From NCBI GenBank assembly GCA_003248865.1, contig QFPK01000009.1, forward strand, positions 62,001 to 126,000: a DNA stretch of 64,000 bases, read 5' to 3'. Below are positions 8,039 through 16,909 of this stretch, piece after piece. The notes below the pieces were generated by a model that did no database searches, was not told where the DNA came from, and was given only the letters and a program-made list of their open reading frames with translations. The position numbers and the translations under genes are program-made. The stretch comes from Sphingomonas sp. (lineage in GTDB: Bacteria > Pseudomonadota > Alphaproteobacteria > Sphingomonadales > Sphingomonadaceae). How positions within the stretch are numbered: position 1 is the stretch's first letter; every line of letters begins with the position of its first letter.

Positions 8039-9262
8039 CTATCTGATATCGAATCCGCTCACCTTGTCCCCGCTGGTGGTGCAATCGATCACGATCTTCT
8101 GCGAATGCTCGGGGTAGGTGGCGGTCGCCTGCGCACGAATGGACCAGCCATTGCCTTGGCGAGCCGCGCTCTCCACCGAGTTGAGCCGCACGGCGCTGCC
8201 GCCGGTGGCACCCACCTGCCGCGCAGCCTCGTTCATGCAGGCCTGCGCCGAGGCGCGGGCGTCGGACGGGAATTGCGCCAGATCGGCATGAAGGGTGGCA
8301 TCGGAGGAGGTAGTGGCAGCCGAACGGCTGTTGCTGCTGCTCTTGCCGGCGGCCGCCAGCAGCGCGACCAGCCCCGCCGCCAGAGCCACGCCGCCGATCA
8401 CCGCGCCGGTGTCGGACCCGCCGCTGCTGCCGGAGGTGTCGCCCGTCACATTGCCATAGCCATAGCCGAAGCGGGCCTGGCAGCCGTTGTCGACCCAGAT
8501 GCTGGAGCGGTCATAGCCCCAGCCGCGGCCGCGAACGCAGCTGGACGAGGAGAATTGCCGCAGCATCTCCACCCGGTTCTCGGTGTTGGCGCTGCACCGG
8601 CGATAGCGGTTGTTGTCTGACCGGCACTCCAGCTGGCCGGCGAAGCCGCGATTGTTGCCGCCCCAGCTGCCGCCGTTATCCCAGCCGCCACCGCCGCTGT
8701 TGTTGCCGTAACCATAGCCGAAACGGGCCTGACAGCCGGCGCGCACGGTGATGGAGCGCCGGTCCGCGCGCCATGTCCGCCCCTCGATGCAGGCGGTGCT
8801 GCTGTATTGCTGCAGCATCTCCACCCGGCCGCCGGTGTTGGCGTTGCAGATCTGCTCCTGCCCGTTGCGGCTGCGGCAGGTGACTTCGCCCGCGAAGCCC
8901 TGCCCGTTGCCGCCCCAGTTTCCACCGCCGCTGCCCGAATTGCCGCGAACCGTCGCTTCGAAATTGCCGCCGCAGCCGTTGCGAACCTCGATGCTGTCGC
9001 CGTTGCGGCGCCAGGTGTTGCCTTCCCGGCAGATGCCGGACCGATCTGGGCCGGTGAAGCTGACCGATTGAGTGTTGGCCGGCAGGCTGCAGGTCTGGGT
9101 ACGATTCGCCGTGGAATAGCAGGGGACGTTCACCCGCTGATTGTAGTTCTGGGCGCTTGCGGCCGCGATGCCGAGGGGCGCCAGCAAAGGCACGGGGGCA
9201 ATCTGGGCCGCCACCATCGCCAGCGCGGCGCCAAGACCCATCGGCCGGTTCACATGTGTCAT
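8039..9262 (-). CDS. Secreted protein with three DUF3011 repeats
   Basis: 407 residues from ATG 9262, which has GGGGAAGA seven bases upstream. A long signal peptide (MGLGAALAMVAAQIAPVPLL then APLGIAAASAQ) is followed by three Cys-containing repeats of about 60 residues: one beginning VPCYSTANRTQTC, one VTCRSRNGQEQIC and one LECRSDNNRYRRC, the last two both ending GCQARFGYGYG. These fit DUF3011, a small Cys-rich domain of unknown function. Gly/Asn/Ser-rich linkers separate them. A hydrophobic stretch (AVIGGVALAAGLVALLAAAG) near residue 300 and a soluble C-terminal domain of about 85 residues follow. Envelope location is inferred from the signal; no enzymatic motif is visible. Confidence 0.8.
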   Translation of the reverse strand: MTHVNRPMGLGAALAMVAAQIAPVPLLAPLGIAAASAQNYNQRVNVPCYSTANRTQTCSLPANTQSVSFTGPDRSGICREGNTWRRNGDSIEVRNGCGGNFEATVRGNSGSGGGNWGGNGQGFAGEVTCRSRNGQEQICNANTGGRVEMLQQYSSTACIEGRTWRADRRSITVRAGCQARFGYGYGNNSGGGGWDNGGSWGGNNRGFAGQLECRSDNNRYRRCSANTENRVEMLRQFSSSSCVRGRGWGYDRSSIWVDNGCQARFGYGYGNVTGDTSGSSGGSDTGAVIGGVALAAGLVALLAAAGKSSSNSRSAATTSSDATLHADLAQFPSDARASAQACMNEAARQVGATGGSAVRLNSVESAARQGNGWSIRAQATATYPEHSQKIVIDCTTSGDKVSGFDIR

Positions 9263-9418
9263 CGCTGTCTTCCCCATAGTTCTTGCCCACTTATGCCCGC
9301 AACATACGCCCGGCCAGCCGAGCGTCCAGCGCAAAAGCATGCCGGGCAAGGCGCACGATGACGATATGGTTGAGGCTTTCGGCCACTGCGGCTACGGGCA
9401 GGGCCAAGGAGATAGTAA

Positions 9419-11146
9419 TTGGACGTTTTTCAGCGGTTCGAAGCAGTGGTGGCGGATGCCGTGAGCGCCTTGGTGGCCGATGGCACGGTGCCGGCCGATG
9501 CCGCGGGCGCCGCCATCGTGCTGGAACCCCCCCGCGACCCGAGCCACGGCGACCTGGCCACCAACGCTGCGCTGGCGCTGGCCAAGGCCGCGAAGACCAA
9601 TCCGCGCGAACTGGCGACCCGCATCGCCATGGGCCTTGCCCGCCATCCCGAGATCGCGAGCGCCGAAGTGGCGGGCCCCGGCTTCATCAACCTGACGCTG
9701 GAGCCCGGCGTGTGGCAGGCCGAGATCAGCCGCATCCTGAGCGCGGGCGCCGACTATGGCCGGGGGGACCCGAGGCACGAGGCGCTGCCGATCAATGTCG
9801 AATATGTCTCTGCCAACCCGACCGGGCCGATGCACATGGGGCATTGCCGGGGCGCCGTGGTGGGCGACGCGCTGGCGAGCCTGCTGGGCTTTGCCGGGCA
9901 TGATGTGGTGCGCGAATATTATGTGAACGATGCCGGCGGGCAGGTGGATGTGCTCGCGCGCTCCGCTCACCTCCGCTACCGCGAGGCGCTGGGCGAGGAC
10001 ATCGGCGAAATCCCTGAGGGCCTTTATCCGGGCGATTATCTGAAGCCTGTGGGCAAGATCCTGGCCGCCGAATATGGCGACCGTTTTGTGGGTGCTCCCG
10101 AAGCGGACTGGCTGGTGCCGTTCCGCACCAAAGCCGTTGCCGCGATGATGGACATGATCCGCGCCGACCTCGCCCTGCTGGGCATCCATCACGACATCTT
10201 CTCGTCCGAGGCCGAACTGCTTGCATCGGGCGCGCCTCAGAAGGCTGAAGCCGAACTGCGGGCGCGCGATCTGGTCTATGACGGCGTGTTGCCGCCTCCC
10301 AAAGGCGAGGTGCCGGACGACTGGGAGCCGGTGGAACTGCCGCTGTTCCGCTCCACCCAATATGGCGACGACATCGACCGGCCGATCCGCAAATCCAACG
10401 GTCAATGGACCTATTTCGGCAACGACATGGCCTATCATGCCGAGAAGGCCCGGCGCTCGTCTGCGCTGGTGAACATCTGGGGCGCGGACCATGCCGGGAC
10501 CGTGAAGCGGATCGAGGCGGCCGTCGACGCGCTGACCAACGGCCAGAAGCGGCTGGACGTGAAGCTGGTGCAGATGGTGCGCCTGTTCCGCGCCGGTGAG
10601 CCGGTGAAGATGTCCAAGCGCTCGGGCAATTTCGTGACGCTGGCCGATGTGGTGACCGAAGTGGGCCGTGACGTGGTGCGCTTCATGATGCTGACCAAGC
10701 GGCCCGAGGCGATGCTGGATTTCGACTTCGCCGACGTGGTGCAGCAGTCGCGCGAGAATCCGGTGTTCTACGTGCATTATGCCCATGCCCGGATTTCCTC
10801 GGTGCTGCGCAAGGCGGCCGCGCTCGCCCTGCCCGCGCCCGCCCCGCTGGAGCGGCTGGATGCGCAGGAACTGGCGCTCGCGGGCCTTGCGGCGCAATGG
10901 CCGCGCGTGGTCCGGCAGGCGGCCGCTGCGCGCGAGCCGCACCGCATCGCCTTCTACCTCGCCGATCTGGCGGGTGCCTTCCACACGCTGTGGAACCGGG
11001 GCAATGACGACCCCGCCTTCCGCCTGCTGGTGGAGGATGACCTGGCGCTGACATCGGCCCGGCTGGCGCTGGCCTCCGCCGTGGCGCAGGTGATCCGCAC
11101 CGCGCTGGCCGTGATGGGCGTGCAGGCCGCCGAGGAACTGCGCTGA
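9419..11146 (+). CDS. argS: Arginyl-tRNA synthetase
   Basis: Class Ia synthetase charging tRNA-Arg. 575 residues from TTG 9419 with AAGGAG seven bases upstream (9406-9411). The HIGH motif is present as NPTGPMHMGHCRGAVVGD, the KMSKS-like motif as KMSKRSGNFVTL (common in ArgRS), and the N-terminal additional domain and C-terminal DALR anticodon-binding domain (ENPVFYVHYAHARISSVLRK onward) are complete. Its last base is shared with the start of the SPOR gene, so the two are coupled. Confidence 0.97.
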   Translation: MDVFQRFEAVVADAVSALVADGTVPADAAGAAIVLEPPRDPSHGDLATNAALALAKAAKTNPRELATRIAMGLARHPEIASAEVAGPGFINLTLEPGVWQAEISRILSAGADYGRGDPRHEALPINVEYVSANPTGPMHMGHCRGAVVGDALASLLGFAGHDVVREYYVNDAGGQVDVLARSAHLRYREALGEDIGEIPEGLYPGDYLKPVGKILAAEYGDRFVGAPEADWLVPFRTKAVAAMMDMIRADLALLGIHHDIFSSEAELLASGAPQKAEAELRARDLVYDGVLPPPKGEVPDDWEPVELPLFRSTQYGDDIDRPIRKSNGQWTYFGNDMAYHAEKARRSSALVNIWGADHAGTVKRIEAAVDALTNGQKRLDVKLVQMVRLFRAGEPVKMSKRSGNFVTLADVVTEVGRDVVRFMMLTKRPEAMLDFDFADVVQQSRENPVFYVHYAHARISSVLRKAAALALPAPAPLERLDAQELALAGLAAQWPRVVRQAAAAREPHRIAFYLADLAGAFHTLWNRGNDDPAFRLLVEDDLALTSARLALASAVAQVIRTALAVMGVQAAEELR

Positions 11147-12030
11147 TGGCGAAGGGCCCCTCCCCCCGCGACGACGCCCGCCGGCGTGGCGCGCAGGAAC
11201 GGGGCTGGGATGAGCCGGCCCCGCGCCGCCGTCGCGCCGAACCCGAAGAGGCGCCCTGGCTGGACGAAGGCGAATATGAGGAGGAAGGCGCCACCCACAC
11301 GCTGGTCGGGCGCCGCACCCTGCTGGGCATCCTGTTCCTGCTGGGCGTGCTGACCGTGGGCGTGGTGGTGGGCATCACCCTGGTGTCCAAGCGCGAATCC
11401 TCCCCGATCGACGTGCCCGCCGTGGGCGAGGAAGTGCCCGTGCTGCGCGCCCCCGGCCCCTGGAAGGTCGCGCCCACCGGCCCCGACGTGGACGGCGTGC
11501 CGGTGGAAGGACAGGGACAAGTGCTGTTCGGCACCGGCGACGGCCGCGAGACGGACGCAGCCATCGCATTGAACTCCCTGCCGGAAGACCCGATGCCGCG
11601 CCCCAGCGAAGAACAGCCGCTGCCGGCCGTCGACGAGGCGCTGGAGACGACCACCCAACCCGCCCCGCCCCCACCACCGGCGCCCAAACCGGTGGTTCCG
11701 AAACCCAGCGTGACCGTTACGCCCACAGAGGCCCCCAAGGTTGTGCCGAAGGTGGTGGAAGCGCCCCGACCCGCCGCACCCAGCGTCTCAGGCGGCGGAC
11801 AGGTGCTGCAGCTGGGCGCCTTTTCCTCCAGCGCGCGGGCACGCGAGGCGTTCAAGTCGCTCTCCACCCGCTATGCCTATCTCGCTGGGATGGAACCGGT
11901 GATCCTGCCGGTCGCCAGCGACGGCAAGACGCTCTACCGACTGCGCACCACCGCCGCGACCCCGCAAGCAGCACGCGACATCTGCGGGCGACTGCGCGTG
12001 GCCGGAGAGGCTTGCTCGGTCGTCGACTGA
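11146..12030 (+). CDS. SPOR-domain membrane protein
   Basis: 294 residues. A charged cytoplasmic segment of about 55 residues precedes one transmembrane helix (TLLGILFLLGVLTVGVVVGI); a Pro/Ala-rich periplasmic linker is followed by a C-terminal SPOR domain (QVLQLGAFSSSARAREAF, then YRLRTTAATPQAARDICGRL), which binds denuded peptidoglycan at the septum. Adjacency to argS is the usual alphaproteobacterial arrangement. In many relatives nagZ and scpAB follow, whereas here an intergenic repeat and an SDR gene follow. Start ATG overlaps the argS stop. Confidence 0.88.
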   Translation: MAKGPSPRDDARRRGAQERGWDEPAPRRRRAEPEEAPWLDEGEYEEEGATHTLVGRRTLLGILFLLGVLTVGVVVGITLVSKRESSPIDVPAVGEEVPVLRAPGPWKVAPTGPDVDGVPVEGQGQVLFGTGDGRETDAAIALNSLPEDPMPRPSEEQPLPAVDEALETTTQPAPPPPPAPKPVVPKPSVTVTPTEAPKVVPKVVEAPRPAAPSVSGGGQVLQLGAFSSSARAREAFKSLSTRYAYLAGMEPVILPVASDGKTLYRLRTTAATPQAARDICGRLRVAGEACSVVD

Positions 12031-12046
12031 GGAGGCGGCGGGCAGC

Positions 12047-12281
12047 GTTTTTTGCCTCCGGCGGGCAGGGAAATGATTTCCCTGCACCCTCAACATTGGC
12101 GTTGTGCACTGCTCACAAGCCGTGCGTGCGACTTGGTTTGATTGCCTGCGGCGCTGGAACGCGCTGGCGCCGCAGGCAGTAAGCCCAAACGTCAGCACAA
12201 CCTCAACGATCACCCTACTAATGTGGGTGCAGGGGCCACGGGCTCCTGCCGGGGGAGTTTGAGGGGGCAGAGCCCCTTCAA
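12047..12281 (+). repeat. Intergenic multi-hairpin repeat, copy A
   Basis: First of five related elements. It begins with GTTTTTTGCCTCCGGCGGG and contains four hairpins in fixed order: a 9-bp stem (GCAGGGAAA / TTTCCCTGC, 12065-12085); a GC-rich stem GCCTGCGGCGC / GCGCCGCAGGC preceded by TTGGTTTGAT; a stem GCAGGGGCC / GGCTCCTGC; and a last stem GAGGGGGCAGAGCCCC. It starts 17 bp after the SPOR-protein stop. The remaining 120 bp up to the SDR gene show no other recognisable feature. Confidence 0.85.
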
Positions 12282-12403
12282 TTCCTTGCGTGCCGCCAGC
12301 CCTTCGATTTGTGCATCGAACCACCGCCCGGCGTCCATTTTGCCAGCTTGCGGGCGGGTTGCGCCTCTTTCTATCCCCGGCTGACGAGGATTGAGGGAGA
12401 TAA

Positions 12404-13300
12404 ATGATGTCCATGTTCCGCACCGATCTGTTGAAGGGCCACAAGATTCTGGTGACGGGGGGCGGCACCGGGCTCGGCCGTTCCATGGCCGAGGGCTATG
12501 CCGCCCATGGCGCCGAGGTGGTGATCTGGGGTCGGCGCGGGCCGGTGCTGGCGGAAACCGCTGCTGAGTTGAGCGAGGCGACCGGAGGCCGCGTGACGCC
12601 GATGGCTGTCGACATCCGCAACGCGGGCGCGATCGACGAGGCCATGGAGGAGATTTTCGCGAGCGGCCCGCTGACGGGGCTGGTGAACAATGCGGCTGGC
12701 AATTTCATCAGCCGCACCGAGGATCTGTCGGCCAATGCCTTCAACGCGGTCGCTTCCATCGTGGCGCATGGCACGTTCAACACCACGGTTGCGGCGGGCA
12801 AGCGCTGGATCGCGGGCGGGCACAAGGGCTCGATCCTGTCCATCGTGACGACCTGGGTGTGGACGGGCTCGCCGTTCACGGTGCCCAGCGCGATGTCCAA
12901 GGCGGGAGTTGCCGCGATGACGCAGAGCCTGGCGGTGGAATGGGGGCCGAAGGGCATTCGTGCCAACGCCATTGCCCCCGGCCCCTTTCCGACCAAGGGC
13001 GCGTGGGAACGGCTGATGCCCGAACCGATGGCGAAGAAGACGGGCGGCGGAACCGGGGTGGAGAGCATTCCGCTGCGCCGCGTGGGCGAGCATCAGGAGC
13101 TGGCCAACCTCGCCATCTTCCTGATGGCGGACGAGTGCCAGTATCTGACGGGCGAAGTAATCGCGCTGGACGGCGGGCAGTGGCTGGCGACCGGCGGCAA
13201 CTTCCATGCCCTCACCCGGCTGGACAATGAGGACTGGGAACTGATCGGGCAGACCATCCGTTCCACCAACAGCAAGGATCGGGAGCAGCGGACGGCTTGA
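12404..13300 (+). CDS. SDR oxidoreductase of the 2,4-dienoyl-CoA reductase type
   Basis: 298 residues. Two ATGs (12404 and 12407) share the GGGAG ribosome site; the second is better spaced. The cofactor motif TGGGTGLGRSMAEGYA and LVNNAAGNF are standard classical SDR signatures. The usual YxxxK is not present: the segment reads PSAMSKAGVAAM, keeping only the Lys. This is the pattern of mitochondrial-type 2,4-dienoyl-CoA reductases, whose catalytic Tyr sits elsewhere. APGPFPTKGAWERL and the C-terminal extension DGGQWLATGGNFHAL also match that group. Likely role: NADPH-dependent reduction in unsaturated acyl-CoA degradation; substrate not proven. Confidence 0.82.
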   Translation: MMSMFRTDLLKGHKILVTGGGTGLGRSMAEGYAAHGAEVVIWGRRGPVLAETAAELSEATGGRVTPMAVDIRNAGAIDEAMEEIFASGPLTGLVNNAAGNFISRTEDLSANAFNAVASIVAHGTFNTTVAAGKRWIAGGHKGSILSIVTTWVWTGSPFTVPSAMSKAGVAAMTQSLAVEWGPKGIRANAIAPGPFPTKGAWERLMPEPMAKKTGGGTGVESIPLRRVGEHQELANLAIFLMADECQYLTGEVIALDGGQWLATGGNFHALTRLDNEDWELIGQTIRSTNSKDREQRTA

Positions 13301-13333
13301 CCGCCTGACGTTCCGCGGCCATCGCTGCCGGCC

Positions 13334-13819
13334 ATGACAACGACCCAGATGCTGCTGATCGCACTTGGACTCGCCGTGGTGGCGCTGGCCCTGCTGTTTG
13401 TGCTGCGCCAGCGGAGGCGGCCGACTGGTGGGCTCGTGGATCCATTCCCGGTGCCGCTCCCCCCGGAGCCCGCCGAACCGGAGGTGCCGGCAGCGCCCTT
13501 GCCCGAGCTTGTGGCGCTGTCGTCCCCCTTCCTGCCGGAACCGATCGGCGAGCCGGACGATCTTGGCCAGATCAAGGGAATCGGCCCCAAGATGCAGACG
13601 TTGCTGAAGGAGCTGGGCGTGTTCCACTACAGCCAGATCGCCGAATGGACCCCTGTCCAGCTGGCGGCGGTCGATGCGAAGCTGGGCCAGTTCCAGGGCC
13701 GACCGGAGCGCGACCAGTGGCAGTCGCAGGCGCGGCTGCTCGCGTCCGGCGACCGCAAGGCCTATGAGCGGGTGCACGGCAAGCTGGGACCGGATGCGGC
13801 GCCCGGCGGTGGCGCTTGA
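13334..13819 (+). CDS. Membrane-anchored helix-hairpin-helix protein
   Basis: 161 residues. An N-terminal transmembrane helix (MLLIALGLAVVALALLFVL) and a basic RQRRRP stop-transfer are followed by a Pro-rich linker and then a helix-hairpin-helix-like segment DDLGQIKGIGPKMQTLLKEL, continuing FHYSQIAEWTPVQLAAVDAK. The same kind of HhH module occurs at the ends of some NuoE-like and ribosomal L21-like alphaproteobacterial proteins. No enzymatic residues are seen and the function is unknown. Four bases overlap the next gene (MFS pump), so co-transcription is likely. Confidence 0.75.
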   Translation: MTTTQMLLIALGLAVVALALLFVLRQRRRPTGGLVDPFPVPLPPEPAEPEVPAAPLPELVALSSPFLPEPIGEPDDLGQIKGIGPKMQTLLKELGVFHYSQIAEWTPVQLAAVDAKLGQFQGRPERDQWQSQARLLASGDRKAYERVHGKLGPDAAPGGGA

Positions 13820-15060
13820 CGGAGGCTGAGAGCGTCCCCCCGATTCCGCGCGGCCCGCTCACCTTCATCCTGCTGACGGTTTTGATGGACGTGATCGGCT
13901 TCGGCCTGATCATCCCGGTGCTGCCCTCCATCATCTCCGAGCTGGGGCATGTCGATCTCAGCGAGGCGGCCGGGATCGGCGGCCTCATCATCATGTGCTA
14001 CGCGCTGGCGCAGTTCCTGTTCTCGCCCGTGATGGGCGGCCTGTCGGACGCGTTCGGGCGGAGACCGGTGCTGCTCACCTCCATGGGCGGGTTCGCCATC
14101 AGCATGCTGATCACCGCCTTCGCCCCCGCGCTGTGGGTGCTGTTCCTGGCGCGAACGCTGGCCGGGCTGACCGGCGCCAGCATCGCCACCGCCAACGCCT
14201 ATATCGCCGACATTACCCCGCCCCAGCGCCGCGCCCAGACCTATGGCCTGCTGGGCGTCGCCTTCGGCGTGGGCTTCGCGCTGGGCCCGGCCATCGGCGG
14301 CATGATCGGATCGCTGCACCCGCGTTGGCCCTTCATCGTGGCCGCGGGCATGGCGGGCTGCAACATGATGATGGGCTGGTTCCTGCTGCCCGAAAGCCTG
14401 CCGCCCGAACGCCGCCGCCCGTTCGACTGGCGCCGCGCCAACATCGTCGGCAGCTTCCGCCAGCTGGGGCGGCTGGGCGGGGAACTGCGACAGCTCGCTC
14501 TGGTCTATTTCCTGTGGATGCTGGCGATCCAGTCCCTCCACGGCATCTGGAGCTATGTGACCGCCTATCGCTATGGCTGGACGCCGAAAGGCATCGGCCT
14601 CTCCCTTACCTATGTCGGGGTGATGGCGATCATCGTGAACGGGCTGCTGGTGCGCCGCAGCGTGAAATGGCAGGGTGAATGGCGCACCGCCGTCACCGGC
14701 ATCGCCTTCGGCTCGCTTGCCTACATCGTCTATTTCTTCGCCGACCAGCCGCAGCTCGCCTATGTGGGTCTCACCATCGGATCGCTTGGCGGGCTGGCCA
14801 TCCCGGCCCTGCAGGCAATGATGACTGAACGCACCCCGCCGAACGCGCAAGGCGAACTGCAAGGCGCGCTGGGCACGCTGTCCTCGCTCACCATCATTCT
14901 GGGGCCGCCACTATTCGCGCTGGTGTTCAGCCGCTTCTCCGGCGCCAACGCCGTCCTGCCGCTGCCGGGCATGCCCTTCCTGCTCTCCACCCTGCTCGCC
15001 GGGTCGGCGCTGCTGGTGCTGATGCGCAGCAAGCCTGGGAATGTTGCGCTTCAAGGGTAG
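13816..15060 (+). CDS. TCR/Tet-family MFS efflux transporter
   Basis: 414 residues, twelve predicted membrane segments, from a TTG start overlapping the preceding TGA. MFS motif A is seen as GGLSDAFGRRPVLL between helices 2 and 3, and the N-terminus (LTVLMDVIGFGLIIPVLPSI) and the motif-C-like stretch GVAFGVGFALGPAIGGMIG resemble TetA-type proton-drug antiporters. Substrate unknown: many chromosomal homologues do not confer tetracycline resistance. No TetR-type repressor is adjacent. Confidence 0.88.
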   Translation: MTEAESVPPIPRGPLTFILLTVLMDVIGFGLIIPVLPSIISELGHVDLSEAAGIGGLIIMCYALAQFLFSPVMGGLSDAFGRRPVLLTSMGGFAISMLITAFAPALWVLFLARTLAGLTGASIATANAYIADITPPQRRAQTYGLLGVAFGVGFALGPAIGGMIGSLHPRWPFIVAAGMAGCNMMMGWFLLPESLPPERRRPFDWRRANIVGSFRQLGRLGGELRQLALVYFLWMLAIQSLHGIWSYVTAYRYGWTPKGIGLSLTYVGVMAIIVNGLLVRRSVKWQGEWRTAVTGIAFGSLAYIVYFFADQPQLAYVGLTIGSLGGLAIPALQAMMTERTPPNAQGELQGALGTLSSLTIILGPPLFALVFSRFSGANAVLPLPGMPFLLSTLLAGSALLVLMRSKPGNVALQG

Positions 15061-15068
15061 GCGGGCGG

Positions 15069-15216
15069 CTTGGTTTGGCTGCCCATCGCGCTTGGACTTG
15101 ATGGCATCGCAGACAATCAACTCGCGCATCAATGCAACCCCGACGATCACCTTGATGAAGGGGCACAGGGAGATCGCTCTCTGCTAGAGGAGTTTGAGGG
15201 GGCAAAGCCCCCTCAA
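15069..15216 (+). repeat. Intergenic multi-hairpin repeat, copy E (decayed)
   Basis: Partial member of the repeat family. The first hairpin is missing; the CTTGGTTTG box is kept, the second stem has decayed, and the last two hairpins remain (CAGGGAG / CTCTCTG with one G-T pair, and TTGAGGGGGC / GCCCCCTCAA). It fills the gap between the convergent MFS and PuuD-like genes and ends 5 bp from the latter's stop codon. Confidence 0.7.
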
Positions 15217-15220
15217 CTGC

Positions 15221-15811
15221 TCAAACCCCGCCGAGCCACCCTTGCGTCACCATGCAATACAGCATCGGCAGGCTCAGCACCGTGTTGGTGCGGCTGAACA
15301 GCATCGCCGTGGTCGCCGCCTTGGCCTTGGTGTCGGCGTCGGCTTCCACCAGCCCCAGCGCCTTTTTCTGGTTCGGCCAGATCACGAACCACACGTTGAA
15401 CGCCATGATCAGCGCCAGCCACATGCCCAGCCCGATCACGCGCGAGCCCGGGCGCAGCAGCAGGGCGTCGATCAGATAGCCCGACAGCATGGCGACGATC
15501 AGCCCGGTCAGCACCGTGAAGGCGGCGGCCCAGCGGAACCAGAACAGCGCTTCGGGCGCGATATATTTGGAGACCCCCGGTTTCAGCTCAGCCGGCACCT
15601 TCGGCATGGTGGGGATCTGCACGAAGTTGAAATAGTACAGCAGCCCGACCCACATGATGCCGCACAGCACGTGCAGGAAGCGGAACACGCCATTGGCGAA
15701 ATGGCTGCCGCCTTCGTTGATCAGCGTGCCGTGGAAGCCGAACAGCACCACCAGCAGCAGCGCCACGCTCAGCAGCAGCGCGGTGGAAAGATTGCCCAGA
15801 AGCTTTGCCAT
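15221..15811 (-). CDS. PuuD-like urate oxidase N-domain membrane protein
   Basis: 196 residues with five or six hydrophobic segments. FANGVFRFLHVLCGIMWVGL and YYFNFVQIPTMPK match the membrane domain of PuuD-type proteins (Urate_ox_N family). In full-length urate hydroxylases a cytochrome c domain (CxxCH) follows; here the protein ends after the membrane part (MLYCMVTQGWLGGV) and no CxxCH is present, so urate oxidation should not be assumed. ATG at 15811 has AGAGGGG upstream. No purine-catabolism genes are nearby. Confidence 0.75.
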   Translation of the reverse strand: MAKLLGNLSTALLLSVALLLVVLFGFHGTLINEGGSHFANGVFRFLHVLCGIMWVGLLYYFNFVQIPTMPKVPAELKPGVSKYIAPEALFWFRWAAAFTVLTGLIVAMLSGYLIDALLLRPGSRVIGLGMWLALIMAFNVWFVIWPNQKKALGLVEADADTKAKAATTAMLFSRTNTVLSLPMLYCMVTQGWLGGV

Positions 15812-15933
15812 CGAAAAATCCCCTCTTAGATCCCTGAACGATGTGGCCGTCTTTGCGCGGTCCTGTTGGGTGAATCATGCCAGCGTGGCGAAGCGGTTGC
15901 AATCACGCCGCAAAGCCGCCAACGGCTGCTGCC

Positions 15934-16812
15934 ATGCGCGCCGGGCCGGTTCTTCTCTATGTTGTCGGCGTGGCGATCTTCTGCGCCATGGATTCCGCCA
16001 TGAAGAAGCTGGTGGAAACCAACCCGGCGGTGATGGCGACCTTCTGGCGCTATCTGGCGGCCACGGTGTTCGCGATTCCCTTCTGGCTGCGCGCGGGGCG
16101 CCCCCGCGTCACGGCCGACATGCTGCCGGTGCACCTGCTGCGCGGCGTGGTGCTGGCGGCCTCCGCTTTCGCCTTCTTCTGGTCTCTGAAGATCCTGCCG
16201 CTGGCGCAGGCCATCACCATCGCCTTCATAGCCCCGCTGCTGATCCCGCCCATCGCGGCGGCGATCCTGAAGGAGCGGATGAAGGGCGGCAGCCTTGTGG
16301 CGGGCCTGATCGGCTTCGCGGGCGTGATCGTGGCGGTGGGGGTGAATCCGGATGACTGGTCGTCCGGCCAGTTACTGGGGGTGGCGGCGGTGCTGTTCTC
16401 CGCGCTCACCTACGCGCTGACGGTGGTGCTGATGCGGATGCGCGCGCAGCTGGATGGCCCGGCCATCGTCAGCCTGCTGGGCGCCGGCATCCCCGCGCTG
16501 GTGCTGGCTGTGCCGATGCTGCTGCTGGTGCCGCCCGACGCTCTGCTGCCCGATGCGCAGGGCTGGCTGCTGGTGCTGGCGGCCGGGATCACCGGTGCGG
16601 TGGCCCTGCAGTGCCTGGCGCGGGCCTATGCCGTGGCCGAAGCACAGACGCTGGCGCCGTTCGAATATACCGCCCTGCTGTGGGCTGCGCTGTTCGGCTG
16701 GATCTTCTTCGCCGAGCCGGTCTCGCCGCGCACATGGGCCGGTGCCTTCATCATCGGCGGCGCCTGCCTGTGGCAGGCCCGGCGGGCCAGAACCGCGCCC
16801 GCCCTTCCCTAA
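15934..16812 (+). CDS. EamA/DMT-family transporter
   Basis: 292 residues from ATG 15934; an in-frame ATG at 15877 would add 19 residues that do not look conserved. Ten hydrophobic segments form two EamA repeats (SAMKKLVETNPAVMATFWRY ... LAQAITIAFIAPLLIPPIAA for the first; FSALTYALTVVLMRM and AQTLAPFEYTALLWAALFGW for the second). Such proteins export metabolites or amino acids; the substrate cannot be told. Divergent from the PuuD-like gene. Confidence 0.85.
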   Translation: MRAGPVLLYVVGVAIFCAMDSAMKKLVETNPAVMATFWRYLAATVFAIPFWLRAGRPRVTADMLPVHLLRGVVLAASAFAFFWSLKILPLAQAITIAFIAPLLIPPIAAAILKERMKGGSLVAGLIGFAGVIVAVGVNPDDWSSGQLLGVAAVLFSALTYALTVVLMRMRAQLDGPAIVSLLGAGIPALVLAVPMLLLVPPDALLPDAQGWLLVLAAGITGAVALQCLARAYAVAEAQTLAPFEYTALLWAALFGWIFFAEPVSPRTWAGAFIIGGACLWQARRARTAPALP

Positions 16813-16909
16813 AGCGCGCCAGCGCGCGGGCCCTTCCATAGTTCGATAGCTTGGCAGCGCGCCCCGGCCCGGCCTAGCAATCCTCCCGAACGCTGGGAGG
16901 CGAGACGAC

